From positions 1-64,000 of the forward strand of contig CABZHQ010000002.1 in assembly GCA_902525585.1 (NCBI GenBank): 64,000 nucleotides of DNA, given 5' to 3'. Below, piece after piece: positions 39,795 to 51,224 of this stretch. Under the pieces are notes generated by a model. It made no database searches, had not been told where the DNA came from, and saw nothing but the letters and a program-made list of their open reading frames with translations. Source of the stretch: an uncultured Prochlorococcus sp. (lineage in GTDB: Bacteria > Cyanobacteriota > Cyanobacteriia > PCC-6307 > Cyanobiaceae). Numbering within the stretch: position 1 is the stretch's first letter; each line of letters opens with the position of its first letter. The translations under genes were made by a program, and so were the position numbers.

Positions 39795-41074
39795 TTTACG
39801 AGTAAGTTATTGTTTATCCACTTTTCTAATTTAATATCATTCTCAAAAGATATAAACTCTTCTTCATTCCCATTACCTGATTGATCAAAGAGCCTTATAA
39901 TAAATCCTCCTTTAACTGCCTCATCATCACCAATAACAATAATACTTTTAGATTTAAGTTTATTTGCCTTTTTAAATTGTTTAGAGAATGAGGCTCCGCT
40001 TAAATCTAACTCAATTAACAAATCATAATTTCTTAATTTTCTAGATAAATCCATTGCTAATGATTCAGCAATTAAGCCTTGATTAATGATATAAATATCA
40101 GTATTTCTTGGAATTTCAAGTTCTTTTCCAGCGAGTAAAATTAATCTTTCTAAACCAATAGCGAAGCCAATTGCAGGGGTATTTGGCCCTCCCATTTGTT
40201 TTATTAAGTCGTCATATCTTCCTCCTCCGCAAACTGTAGCTTGGGAGCCTAGAGCCCCGCTAGTAATTTCAAAAGCTGTATGGGTGTAGTAATCTAAACC
40301 TCTTACAAGATTAAAATTTTCCACGTAAGGAATTTTTAAAACCTCTAAATTTTTTTTTAATTTTGAATATCTTTTATGACTTTTTTCAGATAAAAAATCA
40401 AATAATCTTGGGGCATTCTTTAGAGCTTTTTGTGTTTGAATACTCTTCGAGTCAAAAATCCTCAAGGGATTTTTAGTAATCCTGTTCTGAGAATCTAAAT
40501 CTAGAGAATTTTTATTTATTTCTAACCATTTTAAAAATGATTTTTGAAAATTTAATCTATCATTAAAATCTCCCAAAGTATTTATTTCAAGATTAAGTTC
40601 TTTTATTCCTAATTTACCTAATAGGTCCCAGGCTAAAGCAATAATTTCAACATCACTTCTAAATGAATCGTATCCTATAAACTCAACACCTAACTGATGA
40701 AACTGTCTTTGCCTACCAGCTTGAGGTCTTTCATATCGAAACATAGGCCCCATGTACCAAAGTTTTTGAAGAGGATTATTAGACAACATTCCATTTTGTA
40801 TTAACGCTCTTGCAACGGAGGCAGTTCCTTCAGGCCTTAGAGTGCAGGATCTTTCCCCTCTATCAATAAATGTATACATTTCCTTACTAACAACATCTGT
40901 TCCTTCACCAATTCCTCTTATAAATAATTCAGTCATTTCGAGTATTGGCGTTCTTATTTCATTGATAGATGCTCTTGCAAGCTGCTCTAATACAATTTTT
41001 TCAACGTTTTGCCACTTTATTAATTGATCAGGCAGCAAATCTACTGTTCCTCTAAGATTTTTTAAGTTTTTCAA
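39791..41074 (-). CDS. hisS: Histidyl-tRNA synthetase
   Basis: 'LRGTVDLLPDQLIKWQ', 'TLRPEGTASVARALIQ', 'RYERPQAGRQRQFHQLGVE', 'LVRGLDYYTHTAFEI'. Confidence 0.97.
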   Translation of the reverse strand: MKNLKNLRGTVDLLPDQLIKWQNVEKIVLEQLARASINEIRTPILEMTELFIRGIGEGTDVVSKEMYTFIDRGERSCTLRPEGTASVARALIQNGMLSNNPLQKLWYMGPMFRYERPQAGRQRQFHQLGVEFIGYDSFRSDVEIIALAWDLLGKLGIKELNLEINTLGDFNDRLNFQKSFLKWLEINKNSLDLDSQNRITKNPLRIFDSKSIQTQKALKNAPRLFDFLSEKSHKRYSKLKKNLEVLKIPYVENFNLVRGLDYYTHTAFEITSGALGSQATVCGGGRYDDLIKQMGGPNTPAIGFAIGLERLILLAGKELEIPRNTDIYIINQGLIAESLAMDLSRKLRNYDLLIELDLSGASFSKQFKKANKLKSKSIIVIGDDEAVKGGFIIRLFDQSGNGNEEEFISFENDIKLEKWINNNLLVK

Positions 41075-41172
41075 AGTTCTAGAAAATAATTCAAAATTTT
41101 TAATTCAAGTAGGAATTAATCTTTTATTAGTTGTTTTGTGGGACAATTTTAATTTAACATTTAGAAAAAATA

Positions 41173-41595
41173 TTGGAAATTAACAAAAATAAAGAGAATC
41201 TGCATTGCGGTACAAAACCAAAAAAAATTGCTTTTGGGATAGCACCCCTTGGTATAGTTTCAGTAGGAATAGTACCAATGGGAGTAATAAGTATTGGAGT
41301 AGTTCCAATGGGTGTATTCTCTTTTGGTGCAGTAGCAATGGGAATAGTCAATTTATCAGTAGTTGGGATGGGAATTATCTCTGCTGGGGTAACGACTATG
41401 GGAATATGGGAGTATTCACCTAATCCTCAAAGCAAGCATCATATCCATTCCAAACGAATTTCAAGTTCAAGCAAAGAAATGATAATGTCAGATCTATTTA
41501 ACACTAAACAAGAAGCTGAAAAGGCTGCCTCAAAATACGGATGTATTGGAGCACATAAAATGGGTAATAAATGGATGCCCTGTAAGATGCACTAA
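41173..41595 (+). CDS. Decapeptide-repeat protein with DUF3721-like C-terminus
   Basis: Six tandem ~10-aa units (residues 21-80) and C-terminal 'AEKAASKYGCIGAHKMGNKWMPCKMH'. Confidence 0.7.
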   Translation: MEINKNKENLHCGTKPKKIAFGIAPLGIVSVGIVPMGVISIGVVPMGVFSFGAVAMGIVNLSVVGMGIISAGVTTMGIWEYSPNPQSKHHIHSKRISSSSKEMIMSDLFNTKQEAEKAASKYGCIGAHKMGNKWMPCKMH

Positions 41596-41625
41596 ATATT
41601 TTCTTATTAAAAAATTTGTTGAATA

Positions 41626-42405
41626 TTAATTTAAAATCTCTACTCTAAAATCAAGATTTTTAGCCTCATCATTAGTTAATTTTTTTGACCACGCTCCTAT
41701 AACAGGACTATTCCATCTAAACCCAGCATTTTTAGCTAAAGATCTGTCTTCGTAACTAATAAGCGCCTTATATAAAAACCTCGGTTCGGTAGCTTTAAGT
41801 AAAAGTTCCTCTAAATTTTCGCATTTTTTGAAGACCTCAGATATGTAAAAGCAATCAGATAAAGCTCTATGTAAATTCCAAACAGGTATTGAAAAAGATA
41901 AAGCCAGATCAGTTACTGAGGGTCTATTTTTTAGTGATTTTTGAAAAGACCAATTAATATCCTCTAAACTGCATATCCATTTTTTATTAAGTTTAGGTAA
42001 TCTTCCTTTCCCAAACCATTTCTTATCAAATTCTACATTATGCGCGACAATCAAATCAGAACAATCAACAAGTTTCAGAAAGAAATTCAATCCATCTTCC
42101 CATGGTTGCGAGATATTAGTTACATCAGCAGATATTCCATTAACATGTTCGGCTTCATTATTATTGACTGGTAATAAAAATGAAACTTGTGAAAGAACGC
42201 ACTTAAAAGATACATCAAACAAAATACAACCTATCTCTATCACTTCATCTTTATTTTCATCTAAACCTGTTGTTTCAGTATCAAGAATTAAAACTTTTTC
42301 AATTTTTTTATTTTGATTAGCAACACCCTCTTCAGAAGGATAATTGATAACTTGATCCTGAAGAATATCCAATTGATTTAATTCTTTTTTGTTAGGTAGT
42401 TCCAA
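41626..42405 (-). CDS. 3'-5' exonuclease (DnaQ-like)
   Basis: 'VLILDTETTGLDENKDEVIEIGCILFD', 'DLIVAHNVEFDKKWF', 'NLHRALSDC'. Confidence 0.88.
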   Translation of the reverse strand: MELPNKKELNQLDILQDQVINYPSEEGVANQNKKIEKVLILDTETTGLDENKDEVIEIGCILFDVSFKCVLSQVSFLLPVNNNEAEHVNGISADVTNISQPWEDGLNFFLKLVDCSDLIVAHNVEFDKKWFGKGRLPKLNKKWICSLEDINWSFQKSLKNRPSVTDLALSFSIPVWNLHRALSDCFYISEVFKKCENLEELLLKATEPRFLYKALISYEDRSLAKNAGFRWNSPVIGAWSKKLTNDEAKNLDFRVEILN

Positions 42406-42522
42406 TTAGCTGAAAACACTTTCATTTATCTTGACGCATTTAATAAAAATTTCTCTTAAATTAATATAAATTTAGAAACATGATTAGAAAATAATTTTTG
42501 AAACACTCTTAGTTTATTAAAA

Positions 42523-43245
42523 ATGACTTTTACAAAATATCAATTTAACAATTTTTGTTACTGGCCTTCAAATCCAAAAAAAATCGTGGAATTTATTGGT
42601 GGAAGTTATCTAGCTTCTAAACCAGATTTAACTTATAAAAGATTCATAGAGAGTTTAATTAATAAAAACTATGCAGTACATGCATATAAATACACTCCAC
42701 AATTTGATCACCAACAACTTGCTATTAAAGCATGGAGAGATTTCAAGAATTGCCGAATATCTTTATCCAAGAGAATAGGAGCATCAATTCCTTCAATAAG
42801 AATTGGTCATAGCCTAGGCTGCAAACTTCATCTAATTTCCCCTGATGGCGGAAGAAATTGCGAAAAATTCATCTCAATTAGTTTTAATAACTTCAGTGCC
42901 AACAAATCAATTCCATTATTGAAACAAATTTCTCAAAAATTAGAATTCAACAGTGAATTCAGCCCAAGCCCTGAAAGAACTTTGCGATTAATTGAAAAAA
43001 CATATAATCAAAAAAATAACTTCCTAATAAAATTCAATTCAGACGAATTAGATCAAACAGATAAATTATTTTCTTGTCTGAAAGCAAGAAAAGAAGATAA
43101 TTCTAAGGGGGTAATGTTAAAAGGTACACACACTATAATTGCAAGCGCAGGACTTAGAGAAAATTTTTTGGGAGACTGGGCAGATGATGAATTCAAAAGA
43201 AATACTATAAAAAAAATTTCCAATTTAATTGATGAATCTAATTAG
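42523..43245 (+). CDS. DUF1350 family protein
   Basis: '[50 protein letters not shown]'. Confidence 0.75.
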   Translation: MTFTKYQFNNFCYWPSNPKKIVEFIGGSYLASKPDLTYKRFIESLINKNYAVHAYKYTPQFDHQQLAIKAWRDFKNCRISLSKRIGASIPSIRIGHSLGCKLHLISPDGGRNCEKFISISFNNFSANKSIPLLKQISQKLEFNSEFSPSPERTLRLIEKTYNQKNNFLIKFNSDELDQTDKLFSCLKARKEDNSKGVMLKGTHTIIASAGLRENFLGDWADDEFKRNTIKKISNLIDESN

Positions 43246-45224
43246 GATAATTCTTTAAGCTTTTCCAAAACAGAAATATCTTCAAGAGTGCTTATATCTC
43301 CACTAATTTTTTCTCCAGCAGCCAAAGTTCTTAAAATTCGCCTCATAATTTTTCCACTACGTGTTTTCGGAAGAGAGTCAGAGATTATTATCTTTTCAGG
43401 CTTTGCGATAATTCCAATTTCATTAACAACATGTTTCTTTAAATTTTCTACTAATTCTGAGGAGCTGTTCACGTCTTTCTCTAGAGATACAAAAGCAACT
43501 ATAACTTCACCTTTTAAATCATCTTTTTTGCCAACAACTGCAGACTCTGCTACTAATTTATGACTTACCAAAGCAGATTCTATTTCCATTGTTCCTAATC
43601 GATGTCCTGAAACACTTATGACATCATCAACTCTTCCCATAATCCATATATATCCATCTTCATCAATGCGAGCTCCATCTCCAGCAAAATAAACATTTTT
43701 TTCTCCTTTAAAAGAGATATATTCCCAATAACTCTCCAAATATCTCTTTGAATTTCCGTGAATTGTTCTCATCATTCCTGGCCATGGTTTCTTAATAATT
43801 AAATAGCCACCTTCATTCTCCTTAACCTTATCTCCATTCTTATCCACGATTTCAACTTCGATTCCTGGCAGAGGGAAAGTAGCTGAACCTGGCTTTGTAG
43901 CAACTACTCCAGGCAAGGGACTTATCATCACACCACCAGTCTCAGTTTGCCACCATGTATCAACAATAGGGCATTTACTTTTGCCGATAACATCCCTATA
44001 CCACATCCATGCCTCAGGATTAATTGGTTCTCCAACTGTGCCCAAAAGTCTAAGACTCTCAAGATTATATTTATCAGGGATTTCACGCCCAGACTTCATA
44101 AATGCTCTTATTGCAGTTGGTGCAGTGTAAAAAATAGAAACCTTATATTTTTGAACAATTTCCCAAAAAGCCCCTAAATTTGAGGGTCTTGGCACTCCCT
44201 CATACATTAAGGTTGTAGCACCATTAGATAAAGGCCCATAAACTATATAACTATGGCCTGTGATCCAACCAACATCAGCTGTACACCAGTAAATGTCGTT
44301 ATCCTTTAAATCAAAAATCCATTTAAATGTCAAATGGGACCAAAGATTGTAACCACCTGTAGTGTGAACTACACCTTTGGGCTTTCCAGTAGAGCCTGAA
44401 GTGTAAAGAATAAAAAGTCTATCTTCGCTATTCATTATTTCTGGTTCACACTGATCTTGTTGATCTTCTAGTAATTCATGCCACCATAAATCTCTATCAT
44501 CAACCATCGAAATATTTTTTTTTGTTCGTTTAACAACAACTACTTTTTCAACAACTTTATCTGCCCCACTTTCAATAGCATCATCAACTGCTTGCTTGAG
44601 TTCAATCACTTTATCTTTTCTAAAGCCACCATCAGCAGTAATAACAAATCTTGCGTTTCCATCAATTAACCTATCTTTTAAAGCTTCTGAAGAAAATCCT
44701 CCGAAGACAACTGAATGAGGCGCGCCAATTCTCGCACAAGCTAACATCGCAAACATCGCTTCAGGAATCATCGGCATGTAAATACATACCAAATTTCCTC
44801 TTTTTACACCAATTGTTTTTAATGCATTAGCTGCTTTACATACCTCTTTTAGAAGTTCTTCGTAAGTATATTTTTTGCTATCTCCTGGTTCGCCTTCCCA
44901 TATAAGTGCAGTCTTTCCTCCAAGCCCTCTCTTAATGTGTCTATCTAAGCAGTTATATGTAATATTAAGTTTCCCTTCTTTGAACCATTTAAAAAAGGGC
45001 GCATTTTCGTTATCTAATACAGTTTTAAATGGCTCAAACCAATCTAATTCAGATTTTGCAAAAGATTCCCAAAATTGAATAGGATTATCTGATGCTTGTT
45101 TTTTTAGACTTAGTAATTCTTCTTGAGTACTAATATTTGAGTTTTCTGCAAATTTTTTTGATGGAGAGAAGATTCTCTTTTCTTCAAGTATGTTATTGAT
45201 TGAATTTTTTTTATCTAATGACAT
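43242..45224 (-). CDS. acs: Acetyl-CoA synthetase
   Basis: '[19 protein letters not shown]', '[18 protein letters not shown]', '[14 protein letters not shown]'. Confidence 0.97.
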   Translation of the reverse strand: MSLDKKNSINNILEEKRIFSPSKKFAENSNISTQEELLSLKKQASDNPIQFWESFAKSELDWFEPFKTVLDNENAPFFKWFKEGKLNITYNCLDRHIKRGLGGKTALIWEGEPGDSKKYTYEELLKEVCKAANALKTIGVKRGNLVCIYMPMIPEAMFAMLACARIGAPHSVVFGGFSSEALKDRLIDGNARFVITADGGFRKDKVIELKQAVDDAIESGADKVVEKVVVVKRTKKNISMVDDRDLWWHELLEDQQDQCEPEIMNSEDRLFILYTSGSTGKPKGVVHTTGGYNLWSHLTFKWIFDLKDNDIYWCTADVGWITGHSYIVYGPLSNGATTLMYEGVPRPSNLGAFWEIVQKYKVSIFYTAPTAIRAFMKSGREIPDKYNLESLRLLGTVGEPINPEAWMWYRDVIGKSKCPIVDTWWQTETGGVMISPLPGVVATKPGSATFPLPGIEVEIVDKNGDKVKENEGGYLIIKKPWPGMMRTIHGNSKRYLESYWEYISFKGEKNVYFAGDGARIDEDGYIWIMGRVDDVISVSGHRLGTMEIESALVSHKLVAESAVVGKKDDLKGEVIVAFVSLEKDVNSSSELVENLKKHVVNEIGIIAKPEKIIISDSLPKTRSGKIMRRILRTLAAGEKISGDISTLEDISVLEKLKELS

Positions 45225-45318
45225 TAAATAAATCTATGCTTAATAAACTTAGTCGAAAAAATTAACGTTTTCAAAAATTTTAATATTAATTTAGTTCAAA
45301 GATTTATTTCTAATAGAT

Positions 45319-46290
45319 CTAATAAATGCGGCTTAGAACAAATTCTGGAAGAGCCATTAAAGCTCTTTTATATTCTGAATCAGGGAGCCAGACTATAGCT
45401 TCTTTAGAAAGCATTGCAAAATCTTCAGCTAGTTTCCGGGAACTTTCTATAGCTTTAGAGCTCATGATGATATTAAGAGCATCATCTAAATCATCTTTTT
45501 CAGCAAGTTCTCTGTTAATAAGAACTGACAATTTTTTATTTTCTTCTAAGGCATATAAAACTGGGGCGGTAAGATAACCGCTTGCAAGATCACTTACAGC
45601 AGGTTTTCCAAGTTGTTTATCATTTCCAGTAAAGTCAAGAATGTCATCTACAACTTGGAATGCTAAACCAATATTTTTGCCAAAATCGTACAACGAGGTT
45701 AAGTTTTCGTCATTAATCCCACTCAAAACCCCAGCTGCTTTACAACTATTAGCTATTAATGACGCTGTTTTACAATAACTCTTATTGATGTATTTGGGAA
45801 AAGATTGAGCAGAATCGAATCTATTTAAATTTTGTTTTATTTCGCCCTCAGCTAAATCCATTATTACTCTACTAAGTAATTTAACTACATTTACATTGTC
45901 AAGATTTGCTAAGTGCCAACTCGCCTGAGCGAATAAAAAGTCACCAGCCAAAACAGCTACTCTTGTATTAAATCTGCTATGAACTGTATCTACTCCTCTT
46001 CTTGTGGACGCCTCATCAACAACATCATCGTGAACTAATGATGCTGTATGAATCATCTCAGTTATTTCAGCAAGCCTCTTATGTTTGCTTGTCAAGCAAA
46101 ATTCAGGAGATATAGCTTTTGAAATTAATAAAACTATACCAGGTCTTAACCTTTTCCCCCCCGCGCTAAACAGGTGTTCTGCTGCAGCTTGAAGAATTGG
46201 GTGACCAGCTCCTATTAGATTTTTCAGTTCTAAAATAAGATCATCAAGATCATTTTCAACTGGTTGTAGTAGCTCTGTTACTGTATTCAT
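45319..46290 (-). CDS. sds: Polyprenyl (solanesyl-type) diphosphate synthase
   Basis: 'GGKRLRPGIVLLISKA', 'LVHDDVVDEASTRRG', 'FQVVDDILDFTG'. Confidence 0.92.
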   Translation of the reverse strand: MNTVTELLQPVENDLDDLILELKNLIGAGHPILQAAAEHLFSAGGKRLRPGIVLLISKAISPEFCLTSKHKRLAEITEMIHTASLVHDDVVDEASTRRGVDTVHSRFNTRVAVLAGDFLFAQASWHLANLDNVNVVKLLSRVIMDLAEGEIKQNLNRFDSAQSFPKYINKSYCKTASLIANSCKAAGVLSGINDENLTSLYDFGKNIGLAFQVVDDILDFTGNDKQLGKPAVSDLASGYLTAPVLYALEENKKLSVLINRELAEKDDLDDALNIIMSSKAIESSRKLAEDFAMLSKEAIVWLPDSEYKRALMALPEFVLSRIY

Positions 46291-46317
46291 GATTAACCTC
46301 TCTTATATCTTAAGGAA

Positions 46318-47112
46318 TCAAACATTACTTCGGAGGTTAACCAACCTAATTTCTTTATTAATTCCAAGCCAGAATTTTACTTTATTGGAAAACTCATCTC
46401 TTTCTGAAGTAACAAAAAATTTTACATTTTCGAAAGAAATACTCTCATAGCGGTCAGTATTTGGAATAGCAAAAGATTCATTAAATTTTTTTATTAATGC
46501 TACTGATGGATCAATAATTTTTATATTTGAATCTAATTTTTTTCTTAAAAAGTCATAAATCAAAGGATAGTGACTACATCCAAGTATTAATTCTTCAATA
46601 TTTTTGTTTATTAGTGGCCTTAAGTATAAGTCTGAAAGACTATTCAACTTATCAAGATTTAATTTTTCTCTTTCAATTTCTGATACAAATTCTGGACATT
46701 CTTGCTGAAATATTATCTTATTCTCTTTTTTAGAATTTATAGCTTTCTTGTAATACGATGATCGTACAGTTGTTTGTGTTGCTAGGACACCAATTATTTG
46801 TTTATCAACTATTTCCGATACTGAGTTTATAAGGTCAAAACAAGGGACCTTTAAATTATCCTCCAGAATATCAAGCGCACATGCATTTGTAGTGTTACAA
46901 GCAACTAAAAGTGCATCCAAATTCTTATCAACAAAAAAAGTACAAATCTCCTTTGCAATTAATCTTATCTCTTGAGAATTTTTACTCCCAAAAGGTATTC
47001 TTTTTGTATCCCCCAAATAAAAAACTTCTACATCTTTACGTGTTTTTAGTAAAGCATTAAGGATAGTAAAACCACCTATTCCACTATCAAATATACCTAT
47101 TTTAAGTTTCAC
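46318..47112 (-). CDS. murI: Glutamate racemase
   Basis: 'IGIFDSGIGGFTILNALL', 'FYLGDTKRIPFG', 'VACNTTNA', 'LILGCSHYPL'. Confidence 0.95.
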   Translation of the reverse strand: MKLKIGIFDSGIGGFTILNALLKTRKDVEVFYLGDTKRIPFGSKNSQEIRLIAKEICTFFVDKNLDALLVACNTTNACALDILEDNLKVPCFDLINSVSEIVDKQIIGVLATQTTVRSSYYKKAINSKKENKIIFQQECPEFVSEIEREKLNLDKLNSLSDLYLRPLINKNIEELILGCSHYPLIYDFLRKKLDSNIKIIDPSVALIKKFNESFAIPNTDRYESISFENVKFFVTSERDEFSNKVKFWLGINKEIRLVNLRSNV

Positions 47113-48194
47113 CCTACTTTATCTAGATATTGGAGGATGCCTTTTGCAATTGCATAGGCTAATCTTTTTCTATGGGTTATTTTTTCTAATCTTCTTGCAT
47201 CTAATCTTCCCGTTAAAAATCCAATTTCTACAAGGACTGCAGGCATCCTAGTATTTTTAATAACATAAAATCGACCTTGTTTAACTCCTCGATCAGGACT
47301 CCCGGGGGAAACTCTTAAAATTTGTTTTTGAATTCGTTTCGCCAGTAATCTTCCTCTCACTCCTCTGTAATAAAAGGTTTCCAATCCATTTATGTCCCTT
47401 CTTTTACCTCTTGAGGCATTTGCATGAATACTTACAAAAATATCTGCATCCGTATTATTAGCGATGGAAACTCTTGGAGATAAATCTAAATCAACGTCAT
47501 TTGTTCTAGTCAACCTTACTTTGACACCTTTCTCAGAAAGTAATTTTTTAACTATTTTTGAAATCTCTAGAACAACATCTGTTTCTCTAATACCACCAAT
47601 ACCTATTGCTCCTGGATCAGGTCCTCCATGCCCTGGATCGATTACAACCTCAAACTTGTTTCGTTTTACCTCTGGTAGTTTCAAGTAACCATGATTTTTT
47701 TTCTTCTTATGAATGAAATTTTGATTTGCTTTGATATTTCCTCTTTTCTTTTCAACCAAACCTTCACCAATTTTTTTAAATGAATATTTTGGGTTAAATA
47801 GTTTAATTCTCCACCTGTTTTGATCTAAGCCAACCAATCGCCAAGTCAAAGGTTTCAAATAAGTCTCTTCCTTAAATTCAATTACTAGTCTTGTTTTACC
47901 CTTAGTTGGTTTACCTAATCTAATTTCTTTAATTGGACCATTACCTTTTATTATTCTAGGATTTTTTAATTCTCCTGAAAAATCCACCCAGAATCTATCT
48001 CCAGATAATTGATTAGCTTTCTTAAAGTATGCTTTTAAATTTGTATTTGATTTAGTTCTTAATTCTAAAACCCCATTAGTATTTATAACCCATGCTGCCA
48101 GAGCACTTGAAGATTTAACTGGGAGGATTGAAGAATTTAATAATAAAAAAACGGATAAATAACGAAAAAGTTTATTATTTAAAAACTTTATCAT
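47109..48194 (-). CDS. N-acetylmuramoyl-L-alanine amidase (Amidase_3) with AMIN-like N-terminus
   Basis: 'VVIDPGHGGPDPGAIGIGGIRETDVVLEISK', 'FVSIHANAS', 'PAVLVEIGFLTG'. Confidence 0.93.
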   Translation of the reverse strand: MIKFLNNKLFRYLSVFLLLNSSILPVKSSSALAAWVINTNGVLELRTKSNTNLKAYFKKANQLSGDRFWVDFSGELKNPRIIKGNGPIKEIRLGKPTKGKTRLVIEFKEETYLKPLTWRLVGLDQNRWRIKLFNPKYSFKKIGEGLVEKKRGNIKANQNFIHKKKKNHGYLKLPEVKRNKFEVVIDPGHGGPDPGAIGIGGIRETDVVLEISKIVKKLLSEKGVKVRLTRTNDVDLDLSPRVSIANNTDADIFVSIHANASRGKRRDINGLETFYYRGVRGRLLAKRIQKQILRVSPGSPDRGVKQGRFYVIKNTRMPAVLVEIGFLTGRLDARRLEKITHRKRLAYAIAKGILQYLDKVG

Positions 48195-49021
48195 TAGTTT
48201 GAAAACAAGTTATTTTTTCTATGTTTAAGGCTTGGCATCTGCTCTCTAATTTTCTTTACTCTTTCTTTATCAGCAGGTGCGATTGCAGCTCCCTGAGTTT
48301 TTCCGGCATCAGATAAAACTGTACCCCAAGGGTCAATTACCATTGCATGGCCATGACTTTGCCTTCTCCCATAATGAATCCCAGTTTGAGCTGGAGCGAC
48401 TACATATGCAGTATTCTCAATTGCTCTTGCTTGTAATAGGATTTGCCAATGATCTTTTCCTGTAAATGCTGTAAAAGCTGCGGGAATCATAATTAGCTCT
48501 GCACCATTCGAAGACAAATATCTATAAAGTTCAGGAAATCTAACGTCATAACAAATCGATAATCCTACTTTGCATAAACCAGGGACATCTACAACAGGTG
48601 GATACTCCTCCCCAGATAAAATAGTGGATGATTCCTTATATAAATTTCCATCTGGCAAATCAACGTCAAATAAGTGGATCTTGTCGTATTTTCCCAAAAT
48701 CTGTCCGTCCTTACCGAATAGTGCTGACCTATTAAAAGTATGACTGTCATCACCCGCAGGAACGGGATAACCTCCCCCCAAAAGAAATACTTGATATCTT
48801 TGTGACATGGTTTTTAGAAAATTTGCGCACTTCTCTGATAATTCAGAGGCTAATCTAAGTTTTTCATCATCTCCTCCTAAAAAAGCAAAATTCTCAGGCA
48901 ATCCTATTAACTCAGCACCTCTTCTAGCAGCTAGTTCAATCTGTTCTTCTGCTTCAATAAAATTTGCATCAACATTTGAAGTGCTAGTAATTTGCAATGC
49001 AGCTACCAAAAAATCAGTCAA
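48194..49021 (-). CDS. Carbon-nitrogen hydrolase (nitrilase family)
   Basis: 'GLPENFAFLG', 'KYDKIHLFDVD', 'GLSICYDVRFPELYR'. Confidence 0.93.
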   Translation of the reverse strand: MTDFLVAALQITSTSNVDANFIEAEEQIELAARRGAELIGLPENFAFLGGDDEKLRLASELSEKCANFLKTMSQRYQVFLLGGGYPVPAGDDSHTFNRSALFGKDGQILGKYDKIHLFDVDLPDGNLYKESSTILSGEEYPPVVDVPGLCKVGLSICYDVRFPELYRYLSSNGAELIMIPAAFTAFTGKDHWQILLQARAIENTAYVVAPAQTGIHYGRRQSHGHAMVIDPWGTVLSDAGKTQGAAIAPADKERVKKIREQMPSLKHRKNNLFSN

Positions 49022-49051
49022 GACTTTACTCCTAGTGAACCAATTCGTAAA

Positions 49052-49786
49052 TCATGAGGCACGAATCACACCTCTTTCAACTTGCGCTGGAACAATATCT
49101 AAGCAATCAAGTTCAGAGCAACATTTAAAATCATCCTCATAATCTCCAAGACTTGTCAATCTTTTGCCATGGGTTGCTGTTTTTAAACATTTTAAAATAT
49201 CATTTTTCCAAAAATCCCAAAGTGCCAAAGCAGCTTGTAATTCGTCATTCATAATATTAATTTGGAGTTCACAGTTCTGTTTAAGATATGAGGCCAAAGC
49301 ACCAGCAGCTAAAGAATCCTCAAGTGAATAAGAGCCTTCCCAACCACTACCAAGTATTAAAACATTTTCACTTTTTAATGAAATGATTTTTTCTGCAACT
49401 GCTTTCCTATTTGGGAGACCCATAGCAAATAAATGCTTAGCATTTTGAACTTTATGCAATGATTTAGTCCCGTTAGTCGTGCTCATAAATAGTCTTTTAC
49501 CATTAACAACTCTTTTTGTAACTGATAAAGGAGAATTTCCTAAATCAAAGCCCTCAATCTTTTTTCCGCCTCTTTCTCCGAGCATAATTCTCTTTTCAGC
49601 TTGCCATTTAATGGCAGATTCTTTTAATAAATCTAAATCCGCAAAAACTTGTATTGAATCAGCTCCATTTTTCAAAGCCCAAGAAATTGTGGTTGTAGCT
49701 CTCAAAACATCAATCACAACTGCAATATCTGGACTTACTTCTGGAACATCCTTTGCAACGTGATAATAAGTAAGATTAATAATCAA
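49052..49786 (-). CDS. comB: 2-phosphosulfolactate phosphatase family (ComB)
   Basis: 'VVIDVLRATTTISWALKNGAD', 'LGERGGKKIEGFDLGNSP', 'STTNGTKSL'. Confidence 0.9.
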   Translation of the reverse strand: MIINLTYYHVAKDVPEVSPDIAVVIDVLRATTTISWALKNGADSIQVFADLDLLKESAIKWQAEKRIMLGERGGKKIEGFDLGNSPLSVTKRVVNGKRLFMSTTNGTKSLHKVQNAKHLFAMGLPNRKAVAEKIISLKSENVLILGSGWEGSYSLEDSLAAGALASYLKQNCELQINIMNDELQAALALWDFWKNDILKCLKTATHGKRLTSLGDYEDDFKCCSELDCLDIVPAQVERGVIRAS

Positions 49787-49913
49787 ATCCCTTTTTCTTT
49801 TTTATTATAGAAAACAGTTACTTAATTTGATTATTTTTTTTTTAAAACAAACTTATTGATAATATATACATAATTTGTTTTTACAGAAATCTTATCAAGT
49901 ATTTAATTTGAAA

Positions 49914-51224
49914 ATGAATAATATCCGCACAATAAAAGGTGGAGTTAATTTAAGAGGAAAAGTAAAAGTACCTGGAGATAAGTCTATTTCTCATAGAGCT
50001 TTAATATTAGGAAGTATTGCTAATGGCGAGACGACTATTGAGGGGTTTCTTCATTCTGAAGATCCACTTTCAACTGCTGATTGTCTTAGAAAATTAGGTG
50101 TCAAAATACCAATCATAAAAAAAGACGAGCCTTTTACGGTTTCAGGATTGGGTCTTAATGGATTTAAAGAGCCTAAAGAAATTTTAAATTGTGGGAATTC
50201 GGGAACCACCATGAGATTATTAATGGGGTTACTAGCAGGTCAAGAAGGTAAGAATTTTATCTTAACAGGGGACTCATCTCTTAATGAGAGGCCTATGAGT
50301 AGAGTGGGCAAACCATTATCTTTGATGGGAGGCAAAATTTTCGGTAGAGAGAAAGGGAACAAAGCTCCAATCTCAATTGATGGCAATAAACTTAAAGGAT
50401 GCGTTATTGGAACTCCTGTAGCCAGTGCTCAAGTAAAGTCAGCAATATTATTAGCAGGTCTTCAAGCTTCAGGAACCACTTCGGTTATTGAGCCAGCATC
50501 TTCAAGAGATCATACCGAAAGAATGTTAAAAGCATTTGGAGCTGACATAAGTATCAGAGGGGAATTAGGAAGGAATGTAGTTATAAAGTCAGGGGGCAAC
50601 TTAATTGGTCAGAGAATATTAATCCCTGGAGACATAAGCTCTGCTTCCTTTTGGATGATTGCAGCATCTATTGTTCCAGATTCAGAAATTTTAATTCAAA
50701 ATGTCGGATTAAATCCCACTAGAACAGGGATTTTAAATGTAATGGATTCAATGGGGTGCGATTATCAGATTTTAGATAAATCGACTATTGCAGGAGAACC
50801 TATAGGATCTATTAAAGTAAAAACTGCAAATAATTTAAGATCATTCACTATTGAAGGTGATATTCTCCCAAAACTAATAGATGAAATCCCTATCCTTACA
50901 GTTGCTGCTTGTTTTTGTGATGGAGTTTCAAAAATTAAGGATGCTCAAGAATTAAGAGTTAAGGAAACTGATCGATTAAAGGTAATGGCAAGACAGTTGC
51001 AAAAATTCGGTGCTGAAATAAAAGAAAAAGAGGATGGGCTAATTATTAATGGTAAATCAAAATTTAATTCTGCGAATGTTGACAGCGAGACTGATCATCG
51101 AGTAGCAATGAGTCTTGCCATTGCTTCACTTCTTGCCAAAGGCACCTCAAAAATCATGAGAGCAGATGCTGCTGGAGTATCGTATCCCAATTTTTGGGAA
51201 GACCTTACCAAACTCACTAGCTAA
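49914..51224 (+). CDS. aroA: 3-phosphoshikimate 1-carboxyvinyltransferase
   Basis: '[28 protein letters not shown]', '[17 protein letters not shown]', 'RVKETDRL'; likely start MNNIRTI within ORF opening at 49875. Confidence 0.96.
   Translation: MNNIRTIKGGVNLRGKVKVPGDKSISHRALILGSIANGETTIEGFLHSEDPLSTADCLRKLGVKIPIIKKDEPFTVSGLGLNGFKEPKEILNCGNSGTTMRLLMGLLAGQEGKNFILTGDSSLNERPMSRVGKPLSLMGGKIFGREKGNKAPISIDGNKLKGCVIGTPVASAQVKSAILLAGLQASGTTSVIEPASSRDHTERMLKAFGADISIRGELGRNVVIKSGGNLIGQRILIPGDISSASFWMIAASIVPDSEILIQNVGLNPTRTGILNVMDSMGCDYQILDKSTIAGEPIGSIKVKTANNLRSFTIEGDILPKLIDEIPILTVAACFCDGVSKIKDAQELRVKETDRLKVMARQLQKFGAEIKEKEDGLIINGKSKFNSANVDSETDHRVAMSLAIASLLAKGTSKIMRADAAGVSYPNFWEDLTKLTS

Noticed and set aside
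41233-41412. 30-bp DNA periodicity as CRISPR or satellite repeat
   Set aside because: Periodicity is explained by in-frame decapeptide repeats; DNA units are diverged.
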